Shown one piece after another: positions 48,396-59,071 of a stretch of DNA of 64,000 bases. This DNA comes from Pectobacterium atrosepticum (lineage in GTDB: Bacteria > Pseudomonadota > Gammaproteobacteria > Enterobacterales > Enterobacteriaceae). The DNA lies in assembly GCA_019056595.1 (NCBI GenBank), contig CP036163.1:310001-374000 (forward strand), read 5' to 3'. A model generated the notes under the pieces. The model had not been told where the DNA came from. It searched no databases and worked only from the letters and a program-made list of their open reading frames with translations. How positions within the stretch are numbered: the first letter of the stretch is position 1; each line of letters opens with the position of its first letter. The translations under genes were made by a program, and so were the position numbers.

Positions 48396-48692
48396 TTAAA
48401 ACACTTTTTTGAAGGGTTTCACACTGACGCGTTGATAGACACCGGCTGCGATGTAGGGGTCGGCGTTGGCCCATGCTGTTGCCTCATCCAGCGATGCGAA
48501 TTCAGCGATGATCACGGAACCGCTAAAACCAGCCTGACCGGGATCTTCGCTGTCGATAGCAGGTAACGGGCCAGCGGTAATCAGTCGGCCCTGATCGCGT
48601 AATGCCTGTAAACGGGCAAGATGGTCTGGTCTTACCGACAGGCGTTTTGCTAATGAATCAACATTATCTTCAGCATAAATGACATAGAGCAT
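48396..48692 (-). CDS. yciI: YciI family protein
   Basis: This 98-aa protein matches E. coli YciI, a small ferredoxin-fold protein related to muconolactone isomerase and dehydrochlorinase folds, with a conserved His/Asp pair in the family and no settled function. The start [13 protein letters not shown] gives the E. coli length; 35 upstream in-frame codons are excluded. It lies 250 bases from divergent tonB as in E. coli. Confidence 0.9.
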   Translation of the reverse strand: MLYVIYAEDNVDSLAKRLSVRPDHLARLQALRDQGRLITAGPLPAIDSEDPGQAGFSGSVIIAEFASLDEATAWANADPYIAAGVYQRVSVKPFKKVF

Positions 48693-48886
48693 AGCGACCT
48701 CACTGGTTAGGAAGGTACCCTTTCTCGTTTGGGATACCGGGTAGGGATCCCAGTGGCCAAACGCTATCGGGTAAGAGAAACGTGTTTTTATCATCATACG
48801 TGATGTTGTTCGAGGACAATAGGTTGATTTGCCAGACTAATCCCCCCACGATTTCTGTTTTTTTTACAATTCCACGCGTTGTTATT

Positions 48887-48907
48887 GAATATGATTGCTA
48901 TTTGCAT
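48887..48907 (+). promoter_or_regulatory. tonB promoter region with weak Fur-like site
   Basis: The stretch GAATATGATTGCTATTTGC resembles the conserved enterobacterial tonB promoter, where Fur acts, but agrees only partly with the Fur consensus. It lies about 37-57 bases before the tonB ATG. Confidence 0.5.
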
Positions 48908-48943
48908 TTAAACTTGGGCGGCATAAGAGGATAAAGACAGACT

Positions 48944-49693
48944 ATGCCGCAAAAAAAGTTTTTTTTGACCCGCCGTTACTCATGGCCATTCATACTTTCA
49001 GTTGGTTTTCATGGTTCACTGATTGCAGGTTTGCTGTACGCATCGTTTAATAATTCAATCGAATTACCGCAGGAATCTAAGCCTATCAGCGTTGTGATGG
49101 TGAACCCTGCGGCCTATGAAGCTGCGCCTGCTGCCAAATCTGCGCCCGAACCTGAGCCAGTTAAGCAACCAGAACCTGAGCCGGAACCGATTCCAGAACC
49201 GGAGCCATTGCCGCAGCCGGTTCCTATGCCATTACCCGAGCCAAAGCCCAAACCTAAACCGGAACCTAAGCCCGTAAAGAAGGTTGAGCAGCCGAAGCCG
49301 GTTAAACGTGAGCCGACCGTTGAAAAACAGCCGCCTTCACCGTTTACCAGCGAAGAGCCGACGCGCAATGTCAATAATGCGCCAGTGAAGCAGGCGCCCG
49401 CGCCCGCAGCAAGTTCGCAGTCAAGTGGGCCGCGCCCGTTGAGCCGCGCACAGCCACAGTATCCGGCGCGTGCGTTCTCTCTGCGTGTTGAAGGGCGAGT
49501 GAAAATGCAGTTTGATGTGGATGAGTCTGGACGCGTTGATAACGTTCGCGTGCTTTCTGCCGAACCGCGCAATATGTTCGAGCGTGACATCAAGCAGGCG
49601 ATGCGCAAATGGCGTTACGAAGCGAGCAAGCCGGGTAAAGATCTGGTTGTGACCATCGTCTTTAAAATTGACGGCGGCGCGGCGGTCGAATAA
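48944..49693 (+). CDS. tonB: Energy transducer TonB
   Basis: TonB couples the ExbBD proton-driven motor to outer-membrane receptors for iron-siderophores and vitamin B12. The 249-aa protein has an N-terminal membrane anchor (about residues 13-33, with SVGFHGSL), a long periplasmic Pro-Glu then Pro-Lys repeat region (about 65-120) and the C-terminal receptor-binding domain (from [14 protein letters not shown] to the end). It is divergent from yciI and convergent with yciA. Confidence 0.96.
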   Translation: MPQKKFFLTRRYSWPFILSVGFHGSLIAGLLYASFNNSIELPQESKPISVVMVNPAAYEAAPAAKSAPEPEPVKQPEPEPEPIPEPEPLPQPVPMPLPEPKPKPKPEPKPVKKVEQPKPVKREPTVEKQPPSPFTSEEPTRNVNNAPVKQAPAPAASSQSSGPRPLSRAQPQYPARAFSLRVEGRVKMQFDVDESGRVDNVRVLSAEPRNMFERDIKQAMRKWRYEASKPGKDLVVTIVFKIDGGAAVE

Positions 49694-49710
49694 TTTACAC
49701 CAATGCAGAT

Positions 49711-49752
49711 AAAAAACGGGACGTCATCTTTGGCAGATGGCGCCCCGTTTTC
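49711..49752 (+). terminator. Terminator between tonB and yciA
   Basis: AAAACGGGACG ... CGCCCCGTTTT with an inner TCATCT/AGATGG stem forms a long hairpin usable from both sides. Confidence 0.8.
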
Positions 49753-49806
49753 GTTAATTATTCAGGATAGATGATGTCGCATCTACGCGAAAAGGTGTGT
49801 CAGAGG

Positions 49807-50229
49807 TTACTCGCTTGGTGTGAAGTTGCTTTTACCTGCTGGCAGCTCACGCGGCTGGCCTTCTTCATCGACTGCTACGTAGGTGAATAACGCTTCGGTG
49901 GCCCGATAGCGCTGACCAATCGGCTCAGACGACACTTTCTTTACCCAAACCTCAACATTGACGTTGATGGAGCTGCGACCAGTGCGTAAGCAACGCGCAT
50001 AGCAGCAAACGACATCGCCCACGGCGACAGGTTTTAAGAACGACATTCCATCAACCCGTACAGTAACGACACGCCCCTCGGCGATTTCTTTCGCCAAAAT
50101 CGCACCGCCCATGTCCATTTGCGACATCAGCCAGCCGCCAAAAATATCGCCATTCGCATTAGTATCGGCTGGCATGGCCAGCGTACGGAGAACCAGTTCA
50201 CCCTGTGGTAACACGTTTTGTGTGCTCAT
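49807..50229 (-). CDS. yciA: Acyl-CoA thioesterase YciA
   Basis: YciA is a hot-dog-fold thioesterase with broad acyl-CoA specificity. The 140-aa product has the family block LAMPADTNANGDIFGGWLMSQMD with the active-site Asn/Asp region near residues 20-35. It is the last gene of the yciC-yciB-yciA group, 22 bases after yciB. Confidence 0.95.
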   Translation of the reverse strand: MSTQNVLPQGELVLRTLAMPADTNANGDIFGGWLMSQMDMGGAILAKEIAEGRVVTVRVDGMSFLKPVAVGDVVCCYARCLRTGRSSINVNVEVWVKKVSSEPIGQRYRATEALFTYVAVDEEGQPRELPAGKSNFTPSE

Positions 50230-50251
50230 TGTGTATGCCTCGGTTTAGCGA

Positions 50252-50818
50252 TTACGGTTGCTCGCTTTTTTCTTCTTCTGATTTCTCTTGGTCGTTAGGC
50301 AAGTGGCGATAAATATAGACGCCACAAATCAGCGTAAACAGCAGCGTCACACCAGTTAGCCCAAAAACTTTGAAATTTACCCAAACGCTTTGCGGTAGCC
50401 AGAAAGCAATATAGATGTTAACCAATCCACACACCAGAAAGAACATGGCCCAGGCGAAATTCAATTTCCCCCAGACGGGCTGTGGCAAAGTGAGTTCTTT
50501 ACCCAACATCTTCTGAATCAGGGTCTGTTTCATAACAAACTGGCTGACCAGCAGGGCAACGGCGAACAAGCCGTAGATGATGGTGACTTTCCACTTGATG
50601 AACAGGTCGTTATGGAACACCAGCGTTAGCGAACCAAAAATGACGACCATCGCAAAGGTGACCAGCGTCATTTTCTCTATTTTACGATACATCACCCAGG
50701 TGACCACGAGTGACAGCGCGGTTGCCGCAATCAGTGCACCCGATGCGATATAGATGTCATAAAGTTTATAGGCCGCAAAAAAAACGACCAACGGTATAAA
50801 ATCAAGAAGTTGCTTCAT
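50252..50818 (-). CDS. yciB: YciB, inner-membrane septation/envelope protein
   Basis: YciB (also called IspA or IspZ in some annotations) is a five-helix inner-membrane protein tied to cell-envelope integrity and cell-division proteins. The 188-aa protein begins [21 protein letters not shown], the standard N-terminus, with five hydrophobic segments and a charged tail. It is followed by yciA in the same direction. Confidence 0.95.
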
Positions 50819-51017
50819 TATGTCAATCCATCACTCAACAGTGTCGTAATCATAACCCGCGAGAGTTATCCGATAGCTCATGCCATTATCCTTTATTGTG
50901 GAACACCATTCCCGAGATATTGTAATAATTTGCAGAAAATTACGATTGGGTAGATAGCGAACGGGGATCTGGCGAAGCCTATGCCACCAAAGTAGTGGCA
51001 TAGGCAGAGGACGGCAA

Positions 51018-51770
51018 TTAAGCACGTAGCAGCATATAAAGGCGGAACAGATAAATAAGCAGGATAGCGGAGATCAGATTGCTTAACCCGTTCAGAACCA
51101 CGCTCAGTACCGTGGGTGAGGAAATCGGTAACTTTGACACGATCAGCAAAATAGCGATTTTAGCCAGCAGCCACATCACGATGGCAGGTGCGGTTGCACG
51201 TAAGTTGCTATAGGCCAGTTTGGTGCTCGTTTTAATGGCACTGAAAATTCCGCTTTTTTCAGTGACGACAATCACAGGGGACAAACTCAGCGCAATAGCT
51301 AACAACACGCCAGGAATGACCAAAAGCATCATGCCAAGCTGGATGAGCAGGGTGCACAGCAGAATCAAGAAAAGCAGACGCAGTAAAAACGGTGCGGATG
51401 CGCCAATGGCTCGCAGGGCACTGGTGCGTTGTCCGTCAGAAACCAACTGGATCAGCATCAGAACCCCGCCCGTTAGCAGCACGTTGCCCACTAACGCAGC
51501 AAAAGTGCCTGCCGCCGACATTTTCAGCAACACGGTTTGTTGTTCCGGCGTCATTTGCTGAATCAAATCCATTAGGCCAGATTCGACAGAAGATGACAGA
51601 TCGCTGCTGGAACTGCTCAGAATCTGTAACTCGTCTCCAGAAGGCGATAACGCATGATTCAGTATGACAGTAATGAATGCCGTCAACAGCGACATCATTA
51701 AGATGCTGATGAGCTGGTTACGGGTAAAATTCATTGTGTCACGGTACAACGTGTTAGCCGTGATAGGCAT
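51018..51770 (-). CDS. yciC: YciC, UPF0259 inner-membrane protein
   Basis: YciC is a six-helix inner-membrane protein of unknown function. The 250-aa product begins [19 protein letters not shown], typical of the family, and has long hydrophobic helices with little periplasmic sequence. It lies upstream of yciB with a 199-base gap. Its start is divergent from ompW. Confidence 0.92.
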
Positions 51771-51957
51771 GCAGGCTCCTTGAAAAAGATAATCGACAGA
51801 AAGAACTTAACTCGCGATTGTAACCTGTTAATTCGCGCTGTGGCACCCCGTCAACGACACAATGCTGCTTTTCCCTTCACACCAGATCAATGCGGCATTG
51901 CTACTAATAGTGATTCTCCTTGTTATCGGTTACGTGTTTTATGATGTTGTGTTGTTT

Positions 51958-51971
51958 TTGATCTGGATCAA
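51958..51971. promoter_or_regulatory. Predicted FNR site upstream of ompW
   Basis: TTGAT-CTGG-ATCAA matches both FNR half-sites exactly. It lies 147 bases before ompW, which is oxygen-regulated through FNR in E. coli. The rest of the 347-base gap holds no gene. Confidence 0.75.
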
Positions 51972-52061
51972 TTCCATGAAATTTAATTGGTTAGTGATAA
52001 ATGATTCAGTTCAATTTGGGGGTGAAATCTTTAAAGGATGTGATCTGGCTTAAAACAAGAA

Positions 52062-52077
52062 TACCTACTTAGGGGTA
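52062..52077. promoter_or_regulatory. Possible NarL/NarP 7-2-7 site upstream of ompW
   Basis: TACCTAC-TT-AGGGGTA places two heptamers in the NarL/NarP 7-2-7 arrangement; the second (TACCCCT on the minus strand) fits TACYYMT fully and the first at six positions. It lies about 41-56 bases before the ATG, so a bound regulator could block the promoter. Confidence 0.5.
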
Positions 52078-52117
52078 TATTTCGCTCGAAATTTAAACCC
52101 TATATAAGGAGTGGGTA

Positions 52118-52753
52118 ATGAAAAAGGCATCTTTCTTATTGTTGGCGGCGGCATTAATGCCGGCATTGGCACAGGCTCATCAAGAGGGTGATTTCATTGT
52201 TCGTGCGGGATCGGCAACCGTACGCCCTTCTGAAAGCTCGGACAACGTGCTAGGTAGCCTGGGGTCGTTTCAGGTTAATAACAATACCCAGTTGGGTCTG
52301 ACCTTCAGTTACATGGTGACGGATAACATTGGTGTCGAATTGCTGGCTGCAACCCCGTTTAACCACAATGTCGGTTTGCGAAGCACTGGGACAATCGCTG
52401 AAGTGAAACATTTGCCGCCGTCTCTAGTGGCACAATATTACTTTGGTGATAAGGAAGATACGCTACGCCCCTATCTCGGCGTAGGCGTGAACTACACCCT
52501 GTTCTTCGATGAGAAATTTAATGATACGGGGACAAATGCTGGGCTGAGCGATCTGAGCCTGAAAAATTCCTGGGGCATTGCGGCGCAGGCGGGGTTGGAT
52601 TACAACCTGGATAAAAACTGGTTGCTCAATATGTCCGTGTGGTGGATGGATATTGATACCGATGTGAAATTTAAAGCCGGTAACGATCAGCAAAGCGTGC
52701 ATACTCGTCTCGATCCGTGGGCCTTTATGTTTGGCGTAGGTTATCGTTTCTGA
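52118..52753 (+). CDS. ompW: Outer-membrane protein OmpW
   Basis: OmpW is an eight-stranded outer-membrane barrel with a hydrophobic channel, responsive to oxygen, osmolarity and iron. The 211-aa precursor has a 20-residue signal peptide ending ALAQA-H, the mature start HQEGDFIVRAGSATVRP and a C-terminal YRF. AAGGAG lies before the ATG. A perfect terminator follows. Confidence 0.96.
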   Translation: MKKASFLLLAAALMPALAQAHQEGDFIVRAGSATVRPSESSDNVLGSLGSFQVNNNTQLGLTFSYMVTDNIGVELLAATPFNHNVGLRSTGTIAEVKHLPPSLVAQYYFGDKEDTLRPYLGVGVNYTLFFDEKFNDTGTNAGLSDLSLKNSWGIAAQAGLDYNLDKNWLLNMSVWWMDIDTDVKFKAGNDQQSVHTRLDPWAFMFGVGYRF

Positions 52754-52797
52754 TTGCGAACTTAATTTTATTCTTTGCGTCAGCAACGGCACGCCAT

Positions 52798-52833
52798 AAA
52801 AAAACGGCGAAGTTAATAACTTCGCCGTTTTTA
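52798..52833. terminator. ompW terminator
   Basis: AACGGCGAAGTTA and TAACTTCGCCGTT form a 13-bp stem with A-tract before and T-run after, so it can act in both directions for ompW and the convergent porin gene. Confidence 0.9.
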
Positions 52834-52905
52834 TAGACAGGAAATAACAAACCAATAAAGAAAAACTATTTACTATTGAATCTATTCTCTAAATGGCGTT
52901 AGCCA

Positions 52906-53637
52906 TTAGAAATTGTATTGTACACCAACGCGGTAGCGAGTTTGACGTTCGTCAGTATTTTTGCTGCCAACCACGTTGCCGACTTCAGCGTAAGGCGTCC
53001 AGTTTTTATCGTATTTATACGCTAATTTAAAGTTGTGAGTTAGGCCATAGTTGTCGTTGTCAGCAATGTAACCAGGAGATCCTGCTTTGGTTTTTTTATC
53101 GTATTCAAATTCGTATTCAACCACAAAGTTCGCTGGCAGTTTATAACCCAGAGTACTGGTGATAGTATAGCCTTTGATGTCACTAGGGTTCGCCGCGGTA
53201 TTGGTGTTACCGATGTTGTTACTTTTGCGCAGGTAAGATGCACGGTAGCGCAGACCATAATACAGTGAATCGGTGATGTTAGCCGTGCCTTTGATATAAG
53301 GGCGATAGTTGTTGTCGTCTGAAGTAGAAACCATGTTCAGGCCGCCTTCCAGCCCAAAGGTTTTATCGAATTTGTACAGGTAGCTGGCGGTCACTTCAGT
53401 ACCGTTGCTGACGGTTTCGTTATATGGCTTATTTGGGGTTGTATCACTTTTTGATTGACCCCACTTGCCTTCCAGTGACAGACCAAAACCATTGTCGAAA
53501 CGGTGGGACATCAGCAGGCGATCTTTATGGTCGTTTTTTGCCGTATCCTGCATTTCATGACGATAGTCAATCGTAACAGCCATGGAGCTTAAGCTGATTA
53601 AGGAAGTTACCATCATCGTCAATATTTTAGCTTTCAT
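52906..53637 (-). CDS. KdgM-family oligogalacturonate-specific porin
   Basis: KdgM-type porins let oligogalacturonides from degraded pectin cross the outer membrane. The 243-aa precursor has a 20-residue signal peptide (ending LSSMA-V), then VTIDYRHEM, repeated YRP/Y-F beta strands and a C-terminal VQYNF. Its size fits KdgM and KdgN (about 235-240 aa). I start at MKAKILTMM; six upstream codons are excluded. It occupies the place of yciGFE in E. coli. No clear KdgR operator could be picked out upstream. Confidence 0.87.
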   Translation of the reverse strand: MKAKILTMMVTSLISLSSMAVTIDYRHEMQDTAKNDHKDRLLMSHRFDNGFGLSLEGKWGQSKSDTTPNKPYNETVSNGTEVTASYLYKFDKTFGLEGGLNMVSTSDDNNYRPYIKGTANITDSLYYGLRYRASYLRKSNNIGNTNTAANPSDIKGYTITSTLGYKLPANFVVEYEFEYDKKTKAGSPGYIADNDNYGLTHNFKLAYKYDKNWTPYAEVGNVVGSKNTDERQTRYRVGVQYNF

Positions 53638-54022
53638 TTTATTATCCCAAGTCAAAGAGAATTATTATTTAAAAACGCGCTGCCACTTTTGTTCAGCGGT
53701 TCCATTCTATTTATTATTTCTTACAGTAATGTGAACGAGATCGTTAAAAAGAGAAAATTTTAAATGATCTCAATTATGTGATTTTCTTCGTATTTTACTG
53801 ATGGGATTTATGCGGTTTGGAAAATAATGGTTAATTAATTTATTTCTTTAAAGTGATGGTAAATAATTATTTCAATTTGAAAATAATTCTTACAATTATA
53901 ACTAATTAGACATTAAATAATAATTGAATATATTAATCGTTAATTAAATAAGAAATAATTTGAAACATTATTGGGCGCGCGACATCGCTTGCGTTAAGCA
54001 CAAATCGCGCGCCTGAAAAGTC
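53638..54022. other. AT-rich gap between the porin and trpA
   Basis: This 385-base region is strongly AT-rich and holds no gene. A motif TGTGAACGAGATCGTT at about 53732 keeps only part of the CRP consensus. The trp terminator hairpin lies at its right end. Confidence 0.5.
53974..54013 (-). terminator. Hairpin at the end of the trp operon
   Basis: GGCGCGCGA and TCGCGCGCC form a very GC-rich 9-bp stem with an inner GCTT/AAGC helix, 10 bases after the trpA stop. The following minus-strand DNA is AT-rich without a clean T-run. Confidence 0.6.
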
Positions 54023-54829
54023 TTATGAACGTGTAGCCGCTTTCATTTCACTCACAAAGGCGTGTAACTCTGACAGCATGACATCAGGCTGGTTCAGATT
54101 TTTTTCGATAATCCGGACGATGGCAGAGCCAGAAATGGCCCCCGCTGCACCTGACGCTACTGTTTCACGCACTTGGGCAGGATCAGAAATGCCAAATCCT
54201 TGTAGTGGCGGAGCAGCGTGATACTCGTTCAGTTTGGCAACCAGATGATTCAGCGGCAACTGAGCACGTTTTTCTGCCCCCGTCACGCCCGCGCGTGAAA
54301 CCAGATAGGTATAGCCACGGCCATAAGAGGCGATCTCTCGCAGCAGTTCATCATCAGCATTGGGTGGACAGATAAATATAGGGGCAATACCGTGCCGCAG
54401 CGCTGCGGCACGGAAAGCGGCTGACTCGACCACCGGGACATCTGCCACTAAAACCGAATCGACGCCAACCTCTGCACAGCGCTGATAAAATTCATCAATG
54501 CCGTTGCTGAAAACCAGATTGGCATACATCAGCAGGCCGATTGGAATTTCCGGGTATTTCTGGCGTATGGCCGCCAGCATTTCGAAACATTGCCCTGACG
54601 TGACGCCTGCGGCAAAGGCGCGCAGGTTAGCATCCTGAATGGTTGGGCCGTCCGCTAGCGGGTCAGAGAAGGGGACCCCCAACTCTAGCGCATCGGCACC
54701 GGCGGCAATCAACGTATCGATAATCTTCAGTGACTGCTCGGGGGACGGATCGCCTAGCGTGACAAAGGGGACGAACGCGCCTTCTTTTTTCTCTGACAGG
54801 CGTGTAAACAACTGTTGATAGCGCTCCAT
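54023..54829 (-). CDS. trpA: Tryptophan synthase alpha subunit
   Basis: TrpA cleaves indole-3-glycerol phosphate to indole and glyceraldehyde 3-phosphate. The 268-aa TIM barrel has catalytic Glu49 ([11 protein letters not shown]) and Asp60 (LADGPTIQ). Its ATG overlaps the trpB stop as TAATG, so the subunits are coupled in translation. Last gene of trpEGDCFBA. Confidence 0.97.
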   Translation of the reverse strand: MERYQQLFTRLSEKKEGAFVPFVTLGDPSPEQSLKIIDTLIAAGADALELGVPFSDPLADGPTIQDANLRAFAAGVTSGQCFEMLAAIRQKYPEIPIGLLMYANLVFSNGIDEFYQRCAEVGVDSVLVADVPVVESAAFRAAALRHGIAPIFICPPNADDELLREIASYGRGYTYLVSRAGVTGAEKRAQLPLNHLVAKLNEYHAAPPLQGFGISDPAQVRETVASGAAGAISGSAIVRIIEKNLNQPDVMLSELHAFVSEMKAATRS

Positions 54830-56019
54830 TAGATTTCTCCCCGATCTTTCAAAATATCGTGCACGGTAAAGATGTCTTTATCACCACGTCCGGACAGGTT
54901 GACCACCAGCAGTTGCTCTTTCTCCGGCTCCGCTTTGATCATCTTCAAGGCGTGTGCCAGCGCATGGGAGGATTCCAGTGCAGGGATAATACCTTCACCG
55001 CGGCAGAGCGCTTTGAAGGCATCCAGCGCTTCATCATCGGTAATCGAGACATAGTCTGCACGGCCGATGCTGTTCAGGTAGGCGTGCTGCGGCCCTACGG
55101 ATGGGAAATCCAGCCCAGCGGAAATAGAATAGGACTCTTCAATTTGTCCGTCAGATGTTTGCATCATCGGGGACTTCATACCGAAATAAATACCGACGCG
55201 GCCATGCTTTAACGGTGCACCGTGCTGCCCAGATTCAATGCCTAAGCCGCCCGGCTCAATGCCGATCAGGCGAACGTGAGTATCGTCGATGAAATCAGCG
55301 AACATGCCAATTGCGTTAGAGCCGCCGCCGACACAGGCCAGCACCGCATCCGGCAAGCGACCTTCTTTTTCCAGGATCTGCGCTTTCGTCTCTTCACCAA
55401 TCATACGTTGGAATTCGCGTACGATAGTTGGGTAAGGGTGCGGACCTGCCGCCGTTCCCAGCAGATAGTGTGCCGTTTCATAGCTGCCAGACCAGTCACG
55501 CAGCGCTTCGTTACAGGCATCTTTCAGCGTGGAAGAACCGCTATGAACTGGAATCACTTCTGCACCCATCAAGCGCATGCGGAAGACGTTCGGCGACTGA
55601 CGCTCAACGTCTTTTGCACCCATATAAACGCGGCATTTCAGGCCAAGCAGGGCGCAAGCCAGCGCCGTCGCGACGCCGTGTTGTCCCGCACCGGTTTCAG
55701 CGATGATTTCACTTTTACCCATGCGCTTAGCCAGCAATGCCTGTCCAAGCACCTGATTCGTTTTGTGCGCGCCGCCGTGCAGCAGATCTTCACGCTTCAG
55801 GTACAGCTTGGTTTTCGTCCCAGCCGTCAGGTTTTTGCATAGGGTTAATGCTGTCGGGCGACCCGCATAGTTTTTCAGCAGATCGGTAAATTCAGCCTGA
55901 AATTCAGGATCTTTTTGTGCGCTGACGAAAGCCTCTTCCAGCTGGCGCAACGCCGGGATGAGGATCTGCGGAACAAACTGTCCGCCGAATTCACCGAAAT
56001 AAGGGTTGAGTAATGTCAT
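54829..56019 (-). CDS. trpB: Tryptophan synthase beta subunit
   Basis: TrpB condenses indole with serine using pyridoxal phosphate. The 396-aa protein has the PLP lysine at Lys86 ([10 protein letters not shown]), the phosphate-binding GGGSNA and the GRGDKD segment. I start at [13 protein letters not shown], the family N-terminus; 19 upstream in-frame codons overlap trpCF and are excluded. Confidence 0.97.
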   Translation of the reverse strand: MTLLNPYFGEFGGQFVPQILIPALRQLEEAFVSAQKDPEFQAEFTDLLKNYAGRPTALTLCKNLTAGTKTKLYLKREDLLHGGAHKTNQVLGQALLAKRMGKSEIIAETGAGQHGVATALACALLGLKCRVYMGAKDVERQSPNVFRMRLMGAEVIPVHSGSSTLKDACNEALRDWSGSYETAHYLLGTAAGPHPYPTIVREFQRMIGEETKAQILEKEGRLPDAVLACVGGGSNAIGMFADFIDDTHVRLIGIEPGGLGIESGQHGAPLKHGRVGIYFGMKSPMMQTSDGQIEESYSISAGLDFPSVGPQHAYLNSIGRADYVSITDDEALDAFKALCRGEGIIPALESSHALAHALKMIKAEPEKEQLLVVNLSGRGDKDIFTVHDILKDRGEI

Positions 56020-56035
56020 AATTTTCCCGTCTGTT

Positions 56036-57403
56036 TTAGTGTTGCTGCTGACGTAACGTCGCAAAAACGGCAGCAATTTTATGTGAATCTTTTTTCCCCG
56101 GTTCGCTTTCCACCCCGGAATTGAAATCCAGTCCTGCGCAACCTTGCCGTGCCGCCAGTGCGCAGTTATCGCTATTCAGTCCACCGGCTAACAGCACGTT
56201 ATCCAGTGACTGATTGTCCAGCAGCGACCAGTTGAAGGTTTTACCGCTGCCGCCCTGACCGTTGTCAAACACGTAGCGATCGACGTGAGTGAGATTACGC
56301 TCTGGCAGCACATCCGTGATGCTCAGTGCTTTCCAAATCTGGCACGTTGCAGGTAATTGCTGGCGTAGCTGGTCGATCGTCTGTTGATCCTCATCGCCAT
56401 GTAGTTGAACAGCCGCTAACCCCAACTGCGTCGTGATAGCAACGATATGAGCGACGGGCGCATTGCGGAAAACGCCGACATAACGCAGTGGCGCACCCTC
56501 AATGACATCGGCCGCTTGTTTGGCGTCGATATAGCGTGGAGAACTGGCGACGAAGATTAAACCGCCGTAGAGCGCACCCGCATGATAGGCGGCCTGTGCA
56601 TCAGCTGCGCGCGTCAGGCCGCAGACCTTGTTTTCACCCAGAATAACGCGGCGTACCGCGCCGTTCAGATCCGGTTCAGACATCAGTGAACTGCCGATCA
56701 GGAAGCCCTGAGCAAAAGCGCTGAGTTCACGAATCTGTGCCTGGCAGTTGATACCGGATTCGCTGATCACGGTGACGCCAGCAGGCAGACGCGGTGCGAG
56801 CGTCCGGGTACGGTTGAGGTCAATGGAGAGATCGCGCAGGTCGCGGTTGTTGATCCCAACGACGCGTGCTTCGAGCTGAATGGCCCGCAGCAGCTCTTCT
56901 TCATTACTAACTTCTGTCAACACGCCCAGCTTCAGGCTGTGCGCCACTTCGGCCAGTTGCTGATATTGCTCGTCGTCCAGCACGGATAGCATCAGCAGAA
57001 TGGCATCGGCCTGATAGTAGCGTGCCAGATAGATCTGGTAGGGCGAAATAATAAAGTCTTTGCACAACACCGGCTGATGGACTGCCGCGCTAACCTGCGG
57101 CAGGAAGGCAAAATCGCCCTGAAAATACTTTTCGTCAGTCAAAACGGAAATAGCAGACGCGTAATCTTTATAGACCTGAGCTATCGCTACCGGGTCGAAA
57201 TCATCGCGAATCAATCCCTTCGACGGTGACGCCTTTTTGCATTCAAGAATAAAGGCGGGCTTATCTTGTTTCAGCGCCTGATAAAAGTCGCGCTGGCTGG
57301 GAACGATCTCATGCTGAAAAGAGGCCAGCGGCTGTGCTTTTTCTCGTTCCGCAACCCAGAGCGCTTTATCACGCACAATTTTATGTAATACGGTTTCCTG
57401 CAT
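56036..57403 (-). CDS. trpC: Bifunctional indole-3-glycerol phosphate synthase / PRA isomerase
   Basis: TrpC(F) carries out two successive steps: isomerisation of phosphoribosyl anthranilate and closure of the indole ring. The 455-aa fusion has the synthase domain first ([15 protein letters not shown], the catalytic lysines, and VTVISESGI) and the isomerase domain second ([15 protein letters not shown], with catalytic Cys, and GLDFNSGVE). I start at [10 protein letters not shown]; 28 longer codons lie in trpD sequence. As in other enterics, C and F are fused. Confidence 0.96.
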   Translation of the reverse strand: MQETVLHKIVRDKALWVAEREKAQPLASFQHEIVPSQRDFYQALKQDKPAFILECKKASPSKGLIRDDFDPVAIAQVYKDYASAISVLTDEKYFQGDFAFLPQVSAAVHQPVLCKDFIISPYQIYLARYYQADAILLMLSVLDDEQYQQLAEVAHSLKLGVLTEVSNEEELLRAIQLEARVVGINNRDLRDLSIDLNRTRTLAPRLPAGVTVISESGINCQAQIRELSAFAQGFLIGSSLMSEPDLNGAVRRVILGENKVCGLTRAADAQAAYHAGALYGGLIFVASSPRYIDAKQAADVIEGAPLRYVGVFRNAPVAHIVAITTQLGLAAVQLHGDEDQQTIDQLRQQLPATCQIWKALSITDVLPERNLTHVDRYVFDNGQGGSGKTFNWSLLDNQSLDNVLLAGGLNSDNCALAARQGCAGLDFNSGVESEPGKKDSHKIAAVFATLRQQQH

Positions 57404-57410
57404 GGTTCCA

Positions 57411-58478
57411 TTATCCTCTGGCGGACAGGGCGATAACGCGCTGATAAGCCTGTCCACTATGAATGACTTCAAGCGCCTGTTGCGCATTTTGGCGCAGATC
57501 TTCTTGTCCGAATAATCTCAGGAGCAGCGCAACGTTGGCGGCAACCGCCGCGGCGTGCGCGCGTTCACCTTTACCTTGTAGCAGTGACGCGAGAATGTCA
57601 CGATTTTCTTCTGGCGTACCGCCTTGTAATGCCGATAGCGGATGCGTATCCAGCCCGAAATCGCGGTGCGTCAGTTCGTAGGTTTCGATCTCGCCATGGT
57701 TCAACTCGGCAACCTGCGTCGGTGCATGAATCGCGACTTCATCCATTCCGCCACCGTGTACAACCGCGGCACGCTGGTAGCCCAGCACTTTCAGCGTTTC
57801 GGCGATAGGGCGAACCAATTCGGGGCTATACACGCCAATCAGCGCCAGCGGTGGACGAGCGGGGTTAACCAACGGCCCCAGCACGTTGAAGACGGTGCGT
57901 GTTTTGAGCTGCTGACGTACCGGCATGGCATGACGGAAGCCCAGATGGTATTGCGGAGCAAACAGGAAACACACGCCCAGGTCGTCCAGCGCCTGACGGG
58001 AATCCTGTGCGCTCATATCCAGCTTAATGCCGAAAGCGGAGAGTAAGTCAGAGGAACCGGAACGGCTGGATACGCTACGGTTGCCGTGCTTGGCGATTTT
58101 CAGACCACAGCTGGCAGCAACGAAGGCACTGGCCGTCGAAATATTGATGCTGTTGGTGCCGTCACCGCCTGTGCCGACGATATCGGCAAATAAATAGTCA
58201 GGGCGCGGGAACGGCTGCGCATCGGCCAGCAGAGCCGTGGCAGCACCGGCGATCTCATCGGGATGTTCGCCGCGCACTTTCATACTAATCAACGCCGCTG
58301 CCAGTTGGCTGGCTTCCAGTTCACCGCGAATAATGGCACCAAACAGCGCCTGACTTTCCTGACGGCTGATGCTGTTCGCGCCGTATAATTTTTCCAGTAT
58401 GTGTTGCATGGTAATGACATCCTGAGCAGTAGACGGTTCCTGGGTCTTAGACGACGGTTGTGTAGAAGACAGTTGCAT
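57411..58478 (-). CDS. trpD: Anthranilate phosphoribosyltransferase
   Basis: TrpD joins anthranilate to PRPP. The protein has the PRPP-binding motif [17 protein letters not shown] and [17 protein letters not shown]. Two starts are possible: the 355-aa form used here has GAGGG eight bases before its ATG and a short Ser/Thr/Gln-rich extension; a second ATG 23 codons later ([10 protein letters not shown]) corresponds to the usual N-terminus but has a weaker site. TrpD is not fused to TrpG, unlike in E. coli. Confidence 0.93.
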   Translation of the reverse strand: MQLSSTQPSSKTQEPSTAQDVITMQHILEKLYGANSISRQESQALFGAIIRGELEASQLAAALISMKVRGEHPDEIAGAATALLADAQPFPRPDYLFADIVGTGGDGTNSINISTASAFVAASCGLKIAKHGNRSVSSRSGSSDLLSAFGIKLDMSAQDSRQALDDLGVCFLFAPQYHLGFRHAMPVRQQLKTRTVFNVLGPLVNPARPPLALIGVYSPELVRPIAETLKVLGYQRAAVVHGGGMDEVAIHAPTQVAELNHGEIETYELTHRDFGLDTHPLSALQGGTPEENRDILASLLQGKGERAHAAAVAANVALLLRLFGQEDLRQNAQQALEVIHSGQAYQRVIALSARG

Positions 58479-58492
58479 AATCGTATCCCTCG

Positions 58493-59071
58493 TTAAGCCA
58501 GCGCCCAGTCCAGCGTTTGTTCCAGCAGTCGAGCGCCGTGCGTGGTCAGGATCGACTCAGGATGGAATTGAAAACCGCAGACGCGATCGGCATCGTTCCG
58601 CACGGCCATGACCATCGTGTTGAAGTGTGCGTTGACGGTCAGCGTCGACGGAATGTTGCTGCCGACCAGCGAGTGGTAGCGAGCGACGGGCAATGGATGC
58701 GGTAAACCGCTAAACATGCCGCTGGCATCGTGGTCGATGGCAGACGCCTTGCCGTGCAGGATTTCACCCGCCTGACCGACATGGCCGCCGTAGGCTTCCA
58801 CAATGGCCTGATGGCCGAGGCAAATGCCGATAATCGGCAACTGACCGCGCAAACGTTGCAGCAGCTCAGGCATACAACCCGCTTCGGCTGGCGTGCCGGG
58901 GCCGGGGGAGAGCATCAGGATCGGTTTTTCCATTTGCTGTAACCGCGCGATGATGACGTCGGCAGGCAGATGGTTACGGTAAATCACGACCTGATGACCG
59001 CTGGCACGCAGCTGATCCACCAGGTTGTAGGTGAATGAATCGATGTTATCGAGCAGCAGGATATCGGCCAT
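58493..59071 (-). CDS. trpG: Anthranilate synthase glutamine amidotransferase subunit
   Basis: TrpG supplies ammonia from glutamine to TrpE. The 192-aa class I amidotransferase has the triad Cys84 (GICLGHQAI) and His/Glu in FQFHPESIL. It is a stand-alone gene, as in Serratia and Yersinia. Its ATG overlaps the trpE stop as TGATG, coupling the two subunits. Confidence 0.96.
   Translation of the reverse strand: MADILLLDNIDSFTYNLVDQLRASGHQVVIYRNHLPADVIIARLQQMEKPILMLSPGPGTPAEAGCMPELLQRLRGQLPIIGICLGHQAIVEAYGGHVGQAGEILHGKASAIDHDASGMFSGLPHPLPVARYHSLVGSNIPSTLTVNAHFNTMVMAVRNDADRVCGFQFHPESILTTHGARLLEQTLDWALA

Noticed and set aside
48265-48474. N-terminal extension of the chemoreceptor (about 70 codons)
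   Set aside because: It is not family-like and extends into yciI antisense; the ATG at 48264 has GAGGG nine bases upstream.
50831-51025. 64-codon minus-strand frame between yciB and yciC
   Set aside because: It overlaps the yciC end, has no family resemblance and uses codons unlike its neighbours.
51862-52053. 63-codon hydrophobic plus-strand frame upstream of ompW
   Set aside because: It lies across the FNR site and the ompW control region, with no ribosome-binding site.
53732-53747. CRP site upstream of the KdgM-like porin
   Set aside because: TGTGA is present but the second half (TCGTT) departs too far from TCACA to call.
53860-53900. KdgR operator upstream of the porin
   Set aside because: The TTTC...GAAA palindrome near 53872 has the opposite half-site order to the KdgR consensus.
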